64,000 nucleotides of DNA from Ferrovibrio sp046294345 (GCA_046294345.1 JBKBJT010000017.1:1-64000); one strand, 5' to 3'; positions 46,622-55,892 are shown, numbered from the stretch's first letter. A program made the numbers and translations. The notes: generated from the letters alone by a model not told the origin.

Positions 46622-47992
46622 TCAGTTGCCGTGGGCGGAGAAAGCCCGGGCAAGCGCCTTTTCCGCGGCCTTGCGACCGATCTGCTGACCGGCCTCCAGA
46701 TCGAAGCGATAATGGATGCCGGCCCAGATCCGCGCCTCCGAGGCTTCCTTGCCGATCGCCTGCAGGCGGTCGCGATCCTGCGGGAAAAGCCGCGCCAGCA
46801 CGGCGGATGCCGCCGTCGAGAAGCAGCTATGCGCCGAGGGATAGGATGGATGGTTGGGCGCCGGAAAAACCGTCTTCAGGTCCGGATCGACCTGAGCCGG
46901 GCGCGGGTACCAGTAGACATACTTCGCATCCCAGCAGGCGATGCCCGCATCGGCAATGGCGATGTTCATGGCCGCCAGCGTGCGGGAGGCGACATCGGGC
47001 GAGGCGCCGTATTCCATCAACGTGGTGCGCGCGATCTCGTTCCACAGAGAATGGGCGCGCGCACCGCCATAGACTTCCCAGTATGTGGCGCGATGATTGC
47101 TTTTCGGACTGCGCTGGAACGACTTGACCTCGTTGAGGTCAGTCTTGAAGCGGTCGGAATTGACCGCCGGCGGCGCGGCCGGACGCAGCTCGCTGGGATG
47201 GGCGAGCAGCCAGGGCTGCCACCCGGCGGCCGCCGGAGCAATGGGATTGACGCCCTTCCACAATCCCGCCGCATCCGGCACCGCGCCGCTCCATTTGGCA
47301 TCCGCACCGTCCGACTTGCCGCGCGCAATCGCCAGGGCAGCGACCTGTTTTCCGATGGCGCGGCCGGCGGCGGCCTCGTAGGGAAAATCCGCGCCGGCGG
47401 CAAGGCGCACCGTCACAGCCTCTTCCCCGCGGGCGGCCAGGACGGCGGCGCGCGCCGGGAAAAGGTAGCCGAGCACATCGGCCGCAGCGGCAGCGACCGC
47501 GGCATGCTCCGAGGGAATCAGGACCGCCCGATGGCCTTTGCCTGCGACGGAGAATGCAGCATCCACCGATTGCGGGCGTTCACGCTGCCCGGCCTTGCGA
47601 TGCTGCCGGCTGGCGGCCAGGGCATCATCAAGGGCGGCATGGAACAGAGCCAGATGCCGGCTTGCCAGCGGCAATGTCACGAATCCGTCCTGCAGTTCCT
47701 CGACAATGATCTGATTCCAGCGATAGACCGGCCCGCCGGTCGCCCACCAGCGGAACTGCGCCACGTCGTCGGGCGTGCGCCTGGCCACGATGGCACGCAG
47801 CTCGGCGAGCTCGCCCTGGATTGTTTCGGGCGCAGCGGCCACCTCAATGTCGCGATAGGATTTCACGAGCCAGCCTTCCTGACGCGGTGTCAGGCCATTC
47901 TGGCTGCCGGCAATGCCGTCCTGCGGCGTCAGCGCGACAGCGGCCAGCGTGGCGGCCATGATCAGGGTGGCGACTGCATTCATTCGAATCAT
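46622..47992 (-). CDS. Secreted vanadium-haloperoxidase/PAP2-superfamily protein
   Basis: A 456-residue protein with a signal peptide (MIRMNAVATLIMAATLAAVA). The C-terminal half carries the three-part active site: KYVYWYPRP (K-x6-RP), PSYPSAHS (PSxH, with Ala instead of the usual Gly) and ARIWAGIHYRFD (R-x3-G-x-H-x3-D). These bind phosphate in PAP2 acid phosphatases or vanadate in haloperoxidases; length and the surrounding helices favour the bacterial haloperoxidase-related group. Activity cannot be told from sequence. The start at 47992 follows AAGGAA. A strong terminator follows the gene. Confidence 0.87.
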   Translation of the reverse strand: MIRMNAVATLIMAATLAAVALTPQDGIAGSQNGLTPRQEGWLVKSYRDIEVAAAPETIQGELAELRAIVARRTPDDVAQFRWWATGGPVYRWNQIIVEELQDGFVTLPLASRHLALFHAALDDALAASRQHRKAGQRERPQSVDAAFSVAGKGHRAVLIPSEHAAVAAAAADVLGYLFPARAAVLAARGEEAVTVRLAAGADFPYEAAAGRAIGKQVAALAIARGKSDGADAKWSGAVPDAAGLWKGVNPIAPAAAGWQPWLLAHPSELRPAAPPAVNSDRFKTDLNEVKSFQRSPKSNHRATYWEVYGGARAHSLWNEIARTTLMEYGASPDVASRTLAAMNIAIADAGIACWDAKYVYWYPRPAQVDPDLKTVFPAPNHPSYPSAHSCFSTAASAVLARLFPQDRDRLQAIGKEASEARIWAGIHYRFDLEAGQQIGRKAAEKALARAFSAHGN

Positions 47993-48111
47993 CGGGGTTC
48001 CTTCCTTGAGACGGAAGGCTGAAATAGCGCGATGGCGGCGCCGCAAATCCAGTTCCATTTTGGGACCAGGCTCATGCCCGGTTGCACTGGCGGCGTGCAG
48101 AACCGTCTTGT

Positions 48112-49113
48112 TCAGGACAGGGAGAACGCTTTTGCCAGCAGTTCGTAGGAGCGCCGGCGCGCCGCCTGGTCATGCGTCCAGGTCAGGATCACCAGCTCAT
48201 CCAGCTGCATCGCCTGCGCATGGGCGCGCAGGCGTTCGGCCACCTGTGCCGCTGAGCCGGCGAAGCTGCGCTGCCACAGCGCATCGATCTCGGGCTGCTC
48301 GTCGACTGAGATCTCGACGGCGTCGGGCGGCTGGATCTGTTTGAGCAGGCCGCGATTGCGATCAAGCCGCCAGCGCGCGCGGCTGCGGAACAGATGCCGC
48401 GCCTCGTCTTCCGTGTCGGCGGCCAGCGCCCAGACGCAGAGCGTGGCTTTCGGCACGGGGCAGAATTGCGACGGGCGGAAATTCTGGCGATAGAGCGCCA
48501 GGGCCTGCTCGGCGCCGCGCCCGTCGGTGATGAAATGGGCAAAGGCATAAGGCAGGCCGAGATGGGCGGCGAGCTGCGCGCCGTAATCTGAACTGCCCAG
48601 CATCCACAATTCCGGCGCGCTGACGGCGCGCGGATGCGCCGCAATACTGCGGAAGGCATGGCCCTCGGGCAGCGGCAGACCATGCAGCCAATGCAGCAGG
48701 TCGCGCGTCTGCGCCGGGAAGCTTTCGCCGCCGTCGCCGTGCGGATTGAGCGCATAGGCGGTGCGACCGTCCGACCCCGGCGCGCGGCCCACGCCCAGAT
48801 CGATGCGGCCGGGCGCGATGGCATCCAGAACGCGGAACTGCTCGGCCACATGCAGGGCGGAATAATGCGGCAGCATCACGCCGGCCGAACCGAGCCGGAT
48901 GCGCGAGGTGACGGCCGCCATTGCCGCGATCAGGATTTCCGGCGCGGTGCCGACGATGCTTTCGTGATTGTGATGTTCGGAGACCCAGAAGCGGCGATAG
49001 CCCAGGGCCTCGCAGTGGCGGGCCATCGCGATGGTGTCGCGGATGGCCTGGTCTTCGCTGGAGCCGGAAACGGCAATCGACTGGTCGAGGACGGAAAGGG
49101 CGAGATCGGTCAT
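48112..49113 (-). CDS. Luciferase-like (LLM class) flavin-dependent oxidoreductase
   Basis: A 333-residue TIM-barrel protein of the bacterial luciferase family. Visible motifs are RRFWVSEHHNHESIVGTAPE, SRIRLGSAGVMLPHYSALHV and GRIDLGVGRAPGSDG. It belongs to the single-component alkanal-monooxygenase-like subgroup often used in desulfonation or alkane or cofactor metabolism. A separate reductase must supply FMNH2, and none is next to it. It is 56 nt downstream of the MBL-hydrolase gene on the same strand and may be part of the catabolic cluster that includes the TRAP transporter. Confidence 0.9.
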   Translation of the reverse strand: MTDLALSVLDQSIAVSGSSEDQAIRDTIAMARHCEALGYRRFWVSEHHNHESIVGTAPEILIAAMAAVTSRIRLGSAGVMLPHYSALHVAEQFRVLDAIAPGRIDLGVGRAPGSDGRTAYALNPHGDGGESFPAQTRDLLHWLHGLPLPEGHAFRSIAAHPRAVSAPELWMLGSSDYGAQLAAHLGLPYAFAHFITDGRGAEQALALYRQNFRPSQFCPVPKATLCVWALAADTEDEARHLFRSRARWRLDRNRGLLKQIQPPDAVEISVDEQPEIDALWQRSFAGSAAQVAERLRAHAQAMQLDELVILTWTHDQAARRRSYELLAKAFSLS

Positions 49114-49169
49114 GGCTCACATCTAGGGCCATGACCGGCCGGCGGCAAGCGGCGCGCCATCGGTCGCGA

Positions 49170-50132
49170 TTACCCGTTGAGCGCCGCCCACATCGCCTGG
49201 TCGCGTTCCGCCGTCCAGATGCGCGGATGATCCAGGCCCAGCGCCTCGTCATAGGCGCGCGCCACGTTGAAGGGCTGACAATGCTCGAAGATGGCGAAAT
49301 TGCCGAAACGTGGCCGCATGGCATCGTTGCAACGGTCGAACGCTTCCTTCAGCGGCAGGCCCTTGGCCGCCGATTCCGACACCGAGCCGTATAAAGTTGT
49401 GAGGAAGTCGCGGGTGAGCGACAGGCCGTCGGACACTTCCTTCGGGTTGCGCAGGGCATCGCCGCGACCGGGCACGATGGCCTTGGGGCTGAACTCGGCG
49501 ATCCTGTCCAGCGTCTTCGGCCAGTCCTTGAAATGGGCGTCGCCGCAATAGCAGGCCGAGTGATATTCCACCAGGTCGCCCGAGAACAGCACGCCGGCAT
49601 CGGGCACCCAGGCGACAGTGTCACCCGCCGTGTGGCCGCGGCCCAGATGCATGATCTCGACGCGGCGCTTGCCCATGTAGAGCGTAAACTTGGCCGGGAA
49701 GGTCATGGTCGGCCAGGTGAGGCCGGGGATGCTTTCGGCCGAGCGGAACAGGCGCGGGAAGCGGCCGTATTCCGAATCCCAGTCCTCCTTGCCGCGCTCC
49801 ACGATCAGGCTGCGGGTGGCCTCGGAGGCGAAGACCTGCTGCGGATTGTAGGCCGAGGCGCCCAGCACGCGCACCGCATGGTAATGCGATAGCAGCACAT
49901 ACTTGATCGGTTTGTCGGTCACCTTGCGGATATGCTCGATCACCTGGCCGGCCATCTTCGGTGTGGCCTGGGTATCGATCACCATCACGCCATCGTCGCC
50001 GATGATCACGCCAGTATTGGGATCGCCCTCGGCGGTGAAGGCATACAGGCCCTCGCCCAGCTGGGTGAAGGAGACCTTCTTGTCTTCCATATCGGCGGTG
50101 GAGGCGAAAGCTTTCGACGCGGGCTTCGACAT
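49170..50132 (-). CDS. MBL-fold hydrolase with altered metal motif
   Basis: A 320-residue metallo-beta-lactamase-fold protein. Instead of the canonical HxHxDH, the first motif reads SHYHAVRVLGA: His83 and His85 are kept, but Asp and His are replaced by Val87 and Arg88. His167 (GRGHTAGD) and Asp186 (FSGDLV) are present. Loss of the second-site ligands predicts a mononuclear or altered centre, or a non-hydrolytic role. The gene is 15 nt downstream of the TRAP large permease, so it is in that operon and probably acts on the imported compound. Confidence 0.87.
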   Translation of the reverse strand: MSKPASKAFASTADMEDKKVSFTQLGEGLYAFTAEGDPNTGVIIGDDGVMVIDTQATPKMAGQVIEHIRKVTDKPIKYVLLSHYHAVRVLGASAYNPQQVFASEATRSLIVERGKEDWDSEYGRFPRLFRSAESIPGLTWPTMTFPAKFTLYMGKRRVEIMHLGRGHTAGDTVAWVPDAGVLFSGDLVEYHSACYCGDAHFKDWPKTLDRIAEFSPKAIVPGRGDALRNPKEVSDGLSLTRDFLTTLYGSVSESAAKGLPLKEAFDRCNDAMRPRFGNFAIFEHCQPFNVARAYDEALGLDHPRIWTAERDQAMWAALNG

Positions 50133-50147
50133 TGGGGGGCTCCTTGA

Positions 50148-51497
50148 TTATTTCCCGAGCAGGGTTTCCGGCAGCCACAGGGCCAGCTGCGGAAACATGA
50201 TGCACAACAGCAGCGCGATCAACTGGATGATCACGAAGGGGACAATGCCCTTGTAGATGATCTTGGTGCCGATCTCGGCCGGCGCCACGCCACGGATGTA
50301 GAACAGGGCATAACCGAAGGGCGGCGTGAGGAAGGAGGTCTGCAGGTTCACCGCGAACAGAATGGCGAACCACAGCAGGATCTGCTCCTTGTCCAGCCCG
50401 CCGAAATCGAGACCGGCAATGATCGGCGCGATGATCGGCATGACGATGAAGGTGATCTCGACCCAGTCGAGGAACATGCCCAGCACGAAGATGAAGGCCA
50501 TGATGACGAACATGACCCAGTAGGGATTGGTGCCAGCCTCGTCCACGCCCAGGGCGTCGGCAATCATGGTATCGCCGCCCAGCTTGCGGAAGATCACGCT
50601 GAAGATGGTGGCGCCGATCATCACGAACATGATCATCGCCGTGGTGCGGGTGGTTTCGTTCAGCACCGCCAGGAACTGTTTCCAGGTAAGCTGGCGCGAC
50701 AGCACGGCCAGCAGGAAGGCGCCCAGTGCGCCCAAAGCGGCTGCCTCGGTGGGTGTGGCGATGCCGGCGATGATTGAACCCAGCACCACCAGGATCAGGA
50801 TCATCGGTGCCAGCAGGTCGCGCGCCAGGCCGGTCATGGCCTGGGCCAGCGGCAGGCGGTCGCGCGCGGGCAGCGGCGGCATGGCCTGGGGCCGGAAGAT
50901 CGCCACGAAAACCAGATAGACGATGTAGAGCCCGCCCAGCATCAGGCCGGGAATCATGGCGCCGGCGAACAGGTCGCCCACCGAAATCCGCATCGTGTCG
51001 CCCAGCACCACCAGCATGATGCTGGGCGGAATGAGGATGCCGAGCGTGCCGGTGGAGGCGATGATGCCGGTGGCGAGCTTGGGGTCGTAGCGGCTTTCCA
51101 GCATCACCGGCAGGGCCAGCACACCCATCAGCACGACAGAGGCGCCGATGATGCCGGTGCTGGCCGCCATAACGATGCCGATGATGGCGACCGCAAAGGC
51201 ATAACCGCCGGGCAGCGGTCCGAGCAGGCCGGCCAGCGAGCGCAGCAGGCGTTCAGCAATGCCGGATTTTTCCAGCATCAGGCCCATGAACACGAACAGC
51301 GGCACCGCGATCAGCAGCCAGTTGCTCAGGATGCCCGAGAAAGTGCGCGACACGCCGGTGGAAAGGAACAGGATCGGCACGTCGGCGGCGAAAGTGAAGA
51401 TCACGCCGATGCCGGCCAGCACGATCGCCACCGGATAACCGGTGAAGATGCCCAGCAGCAGGGCGACGCACATCAGCAGGGGCCAGAAATACTCCAT
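50148..51497 (-). CDS. TRAP transporter large permease (DctM type)
   Basis: A 449-residue inner-membrane protein with about twelve hydrophobic helices. Typical DctM stretches are present: FVFMGLMLEKSGIAERLL, ASTGTLGILIPPSIMLVVLG and LTPPFGYALFYIRGVAP. It forms the sodium-driven channel subunit together with the small permease 10 nt upstream. The start at 51497 follows AGGATCGCC. The downstream MBL gene is in the same unit. Substrates of such systems are organic acids; the ligand here is unknown. Confidence 0.93.
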   Translation of the reverse strand: MEYFWPLLMCVALLLGIFTGYPVAIVLAGIGVIFTFAADVPILFLSTGVSRTFSGILSNWLLIAVPLFVFMGLMLEKSGIAERLLRSLAGLLGPLPGGYAFAVAIIGIVMAASTGIIGASVVLMGVLALPVMLESRYDPKLATGIIASTGTLGILIPPSIMLVVLGDTMRISVGDLFAGAMIPGLMLGGLYIVYLVFVAIFRPQAMPPLPARDRLPLAQAMTGLARDLLAPMILILVVLGSIIAGIATPTEAAALGALGAFLLAVLSRQLTWKQFLAVLNETTRTTAMIMFVMIGATIFSVIFRKLGGDTMIADALGVDEAGTNPYWVMFVIMAFIFVLGMFLDWVEITFIVMPIIAPIIAGLDFGGLDKEQILLWFAILFAVNLQTSFLTPPFGYALFYIRGVAPAEIGTKIIYKGIVPFVIIQLIALLLCIMFPQLALWLPETLLGK

Positions 51498-51507
51498 GGC
51501 GGCGATC

Positions 51508-52083
51508 CTATGCCCCGATGTTCTTTTCGGCGACGGCACCGCGCGTCAGCACCAGCTGGAGGATCAGGCGCAGCGTGCGCGCCAGTCCCAGCAGGCCGAG
51601 CAGGCCGAAGCCCAGCGGCATCACCGCCTTGATGATCCAGGTATCCTCAAGCCCGCCATAGGACGAGCCTTCGTTGGACGTGTAGGCCGAGAGCATGAAC
51701 TTCCAGGCGAACCAGGCCATGATCGCGGCAAAGGGCAGCAGGAAGATGATGTCGCCGAGGATCACGACGATGCGCCGCGTGCGTTCGGTGAAATTGCTGG
51801 CGATGAAATCGACGCTGACATGGCTGTCGGTATGCAGGGCATAGACGCCGCCCAGCATCACCATCACGGCAAACAGATGCCACTGCAGGTCGGTCAGGCC
51901 GTTCATGGTGATCTTGCTGCCGAACAACGGCACATCGGTGCCCCAGTCGAACAGCACGTTGAAGCGCAGCTGCGCCATCAGTACGCTGAGGCAGACGCTG
52001 ATCACCAGGATCGGCGTGGCCCAGCCGATGGCCCGGCCAAACCAGGCGCAGGCTTCCTCGATCCGTTTCAGCAGCGCGATCAC
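51508..52083 (-). CDS. TRAP transporter small permease (DctQ type)
   Basis: A 191-residue protein with four membrane helices, for example TPILVISVCLSVLMAQLRF. The conserved LHTDSHVSVDF is at the DctQ signature position. I start it at GTG 52083 because GAGGACA lies 7 nt upstream. The longer frame to 52134 would run into a strong intercistronic hairpin. A larger-than-minimal loop (TDVPLFGSKITMNGLTDLQ) places it with the mannitol/chloroaromatic-type small permeases. Confidence 0.88.
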   Translation of the reverse strand: MIALLKRIEEACAWFGRAIGWATPILVISVCLSVLMAQLRFNVLFDWGTDVPLFGSKITMNGLTDLQWHLFAVMVMLGGVYALHTDSHVSVDFIASNFTERTRRIVVILGDIIFLLPFAAIMAWFAWKFMLSAYTSNEGSSYGGLEDTWIIKAVMPLGFGLLGLLGLARTLRLILQLVLTRGAVAEKNIGA

Positions 52084-52108
52084 CGGGTTGTCCTCGTGAT
52101 TAAAAGCA

Positions 52109-52137
52109 GGGATGCGCCGCCATGCGCGGCGCATCCC
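52109..52137 (-). terminator. Intercistronic hairpin between TRAP binding protein and permeases
   Basis: A perfect 12-bp stem GGGATGCGCCGC/GCGGCGCATCCC with a 5-nt loop, followed on the minus strand by TGCTTTTAATC. It probably causes partial termination or protects the binding-protein mRNA end, lowering permease levels. Confidence 0.7.
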
Positions 52138-52149
52138 TTTATAACATAC

Positions 52150-53202
52150 TCAGTTGCGCGGAATGGCCTGCAGGTCGTTCCAGCGGCCGACACGCTTCAC
52201 ATAGGCGGTCAGCGACTTGTAGGCTTCGGCGAACAGCGCGTCCTTCTGCGCCTCTTCCTCCATCACCTCGATGGACGCCTTCTGCAGCGCCGCCAGCACC
52301 TCGTTGGGGAAACGCTGGATCTTCACGCCGGCCGCCTCGATCTTCTCGATCGCGTCGACCTGGGCGTTGATCTGGTCGTAGGTGTTGAAGGTGATGTTGG
52401 CGTAGCAGGCCTCGACCATCGCCTTCTGGTGTTTTTCGGGCAGCGACTTCCACACATTCATGTTGACGATGATGGTGTCCCAGCTGGCCGGCTGGTGCCA
52501 GCCCGGAAAGTAGTAGTGCTTGGCGATCTTCTGCAGGCCAAGACCCAGATCGAGCTGCGGCGCGGAGAATTCCGCCGCCTCGATGCGGCCGCGTTCCAGC
52601 GAGACGAAGATTTCGCCGGCCGGCACGAGCTGCACATTGGCGCCCAGCTTGGCCATCGCCTTGGCGCCCAGGCCCGCGATGCGCATGTTGAGGCCCTTCA
52701 GGTCGGCGACCGTCTTGATCTCCTTGTTGAACCAGCCGCCGGCCTCGGGCACGACGAGATGGCAGGGGATGATCTTCACGTTATGCGGATCGTAGGCCTT
52801 CTGGATGATCTCCAGCCCGCCGCCCTGGAACATCCAGCCCAGGAACAGTTCGGGGTTCGGGCCGAACGGCATCGAGCCGACGAGGTTGGCGACCGGGATC
52901 TTGCCGGCCCAGTAGCCGACCCAGTCGAAGCCCATCGGGATCGAGCCGTTGGAGACCGCGCCAAAGACCTCAAACGGCGGCACGAATTCGCCGGCGCCGT
53001 GCACCTTGATCTTGACCTCGTTGTTGGTCATCAGCGCGACGCGCTCGGCCCATTTCACCGGGCTCGGGCCGATCGACGGCACCTGCAGGCCGAACACGCT
53101 CTGCAGGTCGAAATTCTTGGCCTGGGCCAACGCCGCCTGCGGCGCGGCAAGGCCGAGGCCCAGCGCGGCGACGGCCGCTGCCTTGAGAAATAGCTGACGC
53201 AT
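52150..53202 (-). CDS. TRAP transporter substrate-binding protein (DctP type)
   Basis: A 350-residue periplasmic binding protein. The signal peptide ends around AALAQA (about residue 27). The DctP core includes LKGLNMRIAGLGAKAMAKLG with the Arg that clamps a substrate carboxylate, and the TaxP-like SLERGRIEAAEFSAPQLDLG. This subgroup is annotated for mannitol/chloroaromatic or other carboxylates. It is the first gene of the dctPQM-MBL unit, and a divergent SDR-FAD-IclR operon shares the 185-nt promoter region. Confidence 0.93.
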   Translation of the reverse strand: MRQLFLKAAAVAALGLGLAAPQAALAQAKNFDLQSVFGLQVPSIGPSPVKWAERVALMTNNEVKIKVHGAGEFVPPFEVFGAVSNGSIPMGFDWVGYWAGKIPVANLVGSMPFGPNPELFLGWMFQGGGLEIIQKAYDPHNVKIIPCHLVVPEAGGWFNKEIKTVADLKGLNMRIAGLGAKAMAKLGANVQLVPAGEIFVSLERGRIEAAEFSAPQLDLGLGLQKIAKHYYFPGWHQPASWDTIIVNMNVWKSLPEKHQKAMVEACYANITFNTYDQINAQVDAIEKIEAAGVKIQRFPNEVLAALQKASIEVMEEEAQKDALFAEAYKSLTAYVKRVGRWNDLQAIPRN

Positions 53203-53314
53203 GAAATCCCTCCCTCGGGGTTTTGCAAACCGACCGAATGACCCGTCCTGGCACGAACCGGACGGGGCGTTTCCTCCAATGATCGCGACGCAGCGGGCCT
53301 TCGAAACGGATCGC

Positions 53315-53343
53315 TTGCATTCGCGTCGAGTCGACTATATGAA
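53315..53343 (+). promoter_or_regulatory. Sigma-70-like promoter of the SDR-FAD-IclR operon
   Basis: TTGCAT (53315-53320) and TATGAA (53338-53343) are separated by 17 nt, about 45 nt before the SDR start codon, in the only AT-rich stretch of the divergent region. Confidence 0.5.
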
Positions 53344-53347
53344 ATAA

Positions 53348-53375
53348 CGAATAAGTTCGCAATACACGAATTGCG
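53348..53375. promoter_or_regulatory. Candidate IclR operator
   Basis: Two palindromes overlap just downstream of the promoter: CGAATAAGTTCG (53348-53359), and CGCAAT/ATTGCG with a 6-nt centre (53358-53375). The second reaches the ribosome site of the SDR gene. A protein bound here would block transcription of the operon that encodes the IclR regulator. Confidence 0.45.
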
Positions 53376-53387
53376 GGAGGAAACCGG

Positions 53388-54149
53388 ATGGAAAAGCCTG
53401 TACTGGCCGGCCAAGTTGCCGTCGTCACCGGCGCGGCCCAGGGCAATGGCCGCGCCATCGCGCTGGGTCTGGCCCGGGCCGGAGCGGCCGTGGCCGTGGC
53501 CGACATCAATGGGGCCGGCGCCCAGGCCGTGGCGGCCGAGATCGCGGCCGCCGGCAACAAGGCCTTCGGCGCCGCGCTGGATGTGAGCGATGCCTCCGCC
53601 TGTGTCGCTTTTGCCGCCAGCGTTGAGAGCGCTTTGGGCGCGGCGTGCAGCGTGCTGGTGAACAATGCCGGCATCATTCGCCGGGTGGCCATCGACGATC
53701 CCGATTACGACCGCCACTGGCTGGAGACGCTGACCGTCAACGTCACCGGCATGAAAAACATGACACGCGCCCTGCTGCCGCAGCTGCGGAAAACGAAAGG
53801 CTGCATCGTCAATCTCGGCTCGATCAATTCCTTTGCCACCGGACCACGCGCCACCACCTACACCGCCAGCAAGGGCGCGGTGCTGCAATTCACCCGCGCG
53901 CTCGCCGCCGAACTGGCGCCGGAAGGCATCCGCGTGAACGGCATCGCGCCTGGCGTGATCGACACGCCGATGACGGAAGCCACGCGCAATGACCCGGCTG
54001 CCATCGGGCGCTTCATGGCGCACACGCCGATGGGCCGCACCGGCAAACCAGAAGAACTGGTCGGCCCGGTACTGTTCCTGGCCTCCGAGATGTCGAGTTA
54101 CGTCACCGGCGCGATGCTGCCGGTGGATGGCGGCTATCTGACGGTTTGA
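53388..54149 (+). CDS. SDR-family dehydrogenase (FabG-like)
   Basis: A 253-residue classical SDR. The cofactor loop TGAAQGNGRAIAL covers about 14-26, NNAG is near 90, the catalytic serine is in NLGSINSF, TYTASKGAV carries the Tyr/Lys pair, and a GYLTV end is typical. GGGAGG precedes the ATG. It is the first gene of the operon divergent from the TRAP transporter and followed with a 12-nt offset by the FAD enzyme. It probably oxidises a hydroxyl group of the imported acid (inference). Confidence 0.9.
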   Translation: MEKPVLAGQVAVVTGAAQGNGRAIALGLARAGAAVAVADINGAGAQAVAAEIAAAGNKAFGAALDVSDASACVAFAASVESALGAACSVLVNNAGIIRRVAIDDPDYDRHWLETLTVNVTGMKNMTRALLPQLRKTKGCIVNLGSINSFATGPRATTYTASKGAVLQFTRALAAELAPEGIRVNGIAPGVIDTPMTEATRNDPAAIGRFMAHTPMGRTGKPEELVGPVLFLASEMSSYVTGAMLPVDGGYLTV

Positions 54150-54160
54150 GTGGAGTGACG

Positions 54161-55861
54161 ATGATGAAGACCCATGATTGCGACCTGCTGGTGGTGGGCT
54201 CGGGTGCCGGCGGCATGGCCGCCGCGGTGACGGCGAAGCTGCATGGCCTGGATGTGCTGGTGGTGGAGAAAGAAGCCGTCTATGGCGGCACCACGGCGCG
54301 CTCGGGCGGCTGGCTGTGGGTGCCGGCCAATCCGCTGGCCGCGCGCGAAGGCATCAGTGACAGCAAGGAGGCCGCGCGCACCTATCTGCAGCACGAGGCC
54401 GGCAACCATTTCGATGCCGAGCGCGTCGATGCCTTCCTGGAAAACGGCCCGCAGATGGTCGATTTCTTTGAGAGCAGGACGGCCGTGAAATTCGTGCTGG
54501 GGCCGCAGTTTTCCGATTATCACCCCGACGCACCGGGCGCCTTGGCCGGCGGCCGTTCGATCTGCGCCGAGCCCTTCGATGGCAACGAACTGGGCGACAA
54601 GATCAAGACCCTGCGCCCGCCGCTGAAAGAGATCACCTTCGTCGGCATGATGATCGGCTCGGGCAAGGAACTGCTGCATTTCTTCAACGTGACCCGCAGC
54701 GTGGTGTCGGCCGCCTATGTGGCGAAACTGCTGGTGAAATACCTGCGCGACGTGGCCCTGCATGGCCGCGCCATGCGGCTGACCAACGGCAACGCGCTGG
54801 CTGGGCGACTGGCGAAATCGGCCTTCGATCTGGGCATTCCGTTGTGGCTGGAGGCGCCGGCGCAGGAACTGCTGCGCGATGGCAATGCCGTGACCGGTGC
54901 GGTGATCGGCACGAAGGACGGTCCGGTGCGGGTGAGTGCGCGCAAGGGCGTGGTGCTGGCCACTGGTGGCTTCCCGCACGATATCGAACGCCGCAAGCAG
55001 CTTTATCCTCATGCGCCGACCGGCCAGGAGCATTGGTCGCCGACGCCGAGCAGCAATACCGGCGACGGCATCAAGCTGGCGCGACCATTGGGCGCGCATA
55101 CCGCCGACGAGCTGCCCAATGCCGCCGCCTGGGTGCCGGTCAGCCGCGTGCTGTGGTCTGATGGCAGCTTTGGCACCTTCCCGCATTTCATCGACCGCGC
55201 CAAACCCGGCGTGATCGCCGTGACGCGCACCGGCCGGCGCTTCGTGAACGAGGGCAACTGCTATCACGATTTCTGCCAGGCGCTGGTGAAGGCGACCAAA
55301 GGCCAGAGCGGCGAGATCTGCGCCTGGCTGGTCTGCGACCATCCCACGCTACGGCGTTACGGCCTGGGCCATGTGAAGCCATTCCCGGTGCCGATCGCAC
55401 ACCAGCTGAAGAACGGCTACCTCAAGCGCGGCCGCACGCTGAGCGAACTGGCGGACGCCTGCGGCATTGATCCGCAGGCTTTCGGCCACACCGTCGCGGA
55501 ATACAACAAACACGCCATGCGCGGCGAGGACCCCGAATTCCATAAAGGCAGCACCGCCTATAACCGCTATCTGGGCGATCCCACCGTGACGCCCAATCCC
55601 TGCATCGCGCCGGTGCAGACCGGGCCATTCTACGCCGTGCAGGTGGTGATCGGCGACCTGGGCAGCTTCGCCGGCCTGAAGACCGATGCGCAGGCCCGCG
55701 TGCTGGGCGAAAACGGCCAGCCGGTGCCCGGCCTGTATGCGGCCGGCAACGACATGGCCAGCATCATGGGCGGCAATTATCCCGGCGGCGGCATCACCCT
55801 GGGCCCGGCCATGACCTTTGGCTATATCGCCGCACGCCACGCGGCCGGTATCGCCGCGTGA
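54161..55861 (+). CDS. FAD-dependent dehydrogenase (KstD/flavocytochrome c-like)
   Basis: A 566-residue flavoprotein. The FAD loop DLLVVGSGAGGMAAAVTA is near the N-terminus, VEKEAVYGGTTARSGG follows, and the C-terminal half has LYAAGNDMASIMGGNYPGGG. This is the FAD_binding_2 family that includes 3-ketosteroid delta-1-dehydrogenases and fumarate-reductase-like enzymes, which introduce or remove a C-C double bond next to a carbonyl. No haem motif is present. The start at 54161 has GGAG 5 nt upstream. Context suggests catabolism of the TRAP substrate. Confidence 0.9.
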   Translation: MMKTHDCDLLVVGSGAGGMAAAVTAKLHGLDVLVVEKEAVYGGTTARSGGWLWVPANPLAAREGISDSKEAARTYLQHEAGNHFDAERVDAFLENGPQMVDFFESRTAVKFVLGPQFSDYHPDAPGALAGGRSICAEPFDGNELGDKIKTLRPPLKEITFVGMMIGSGKELLHFFNVTRSVVSAAYVAKLLVKYLRDVALHGRAMRLTNGNALAGRLAKSAFDLGIPLWLEAPAQELLRDGNAVTGAVIGTKDGPVRVSARKGVVLATGGFPHDIERRKQLYPHAPTGQEHWSPTPSSNTGDGIKLARPLGAHTADELPNAAAWVPVSRVLWSDGSFGTFPHFIDRAKPGVIAVTRTGRRFVNEGNCYHDFCQALVKATKGQSGEICAWLVCDHPTLRRYGLGHVKPFPVPIAHQLKNGYLKRGRTLSELADACGIDPQAFGHTVAEYNKHAMRGEDPEFHKGSTAYNRYLGDPTVTPNPCIAPVQTGPFYAVQVVIGDLGSFAGLKTDAQARVLGENGQPVPGLYAAGNDMASIMGGNYPGGGITLGPAMTFGYIAARHAAGIAA

Positions 55862-55892
55862 CACGACCCGCGCCGGCGGCTATGCAATAGGC

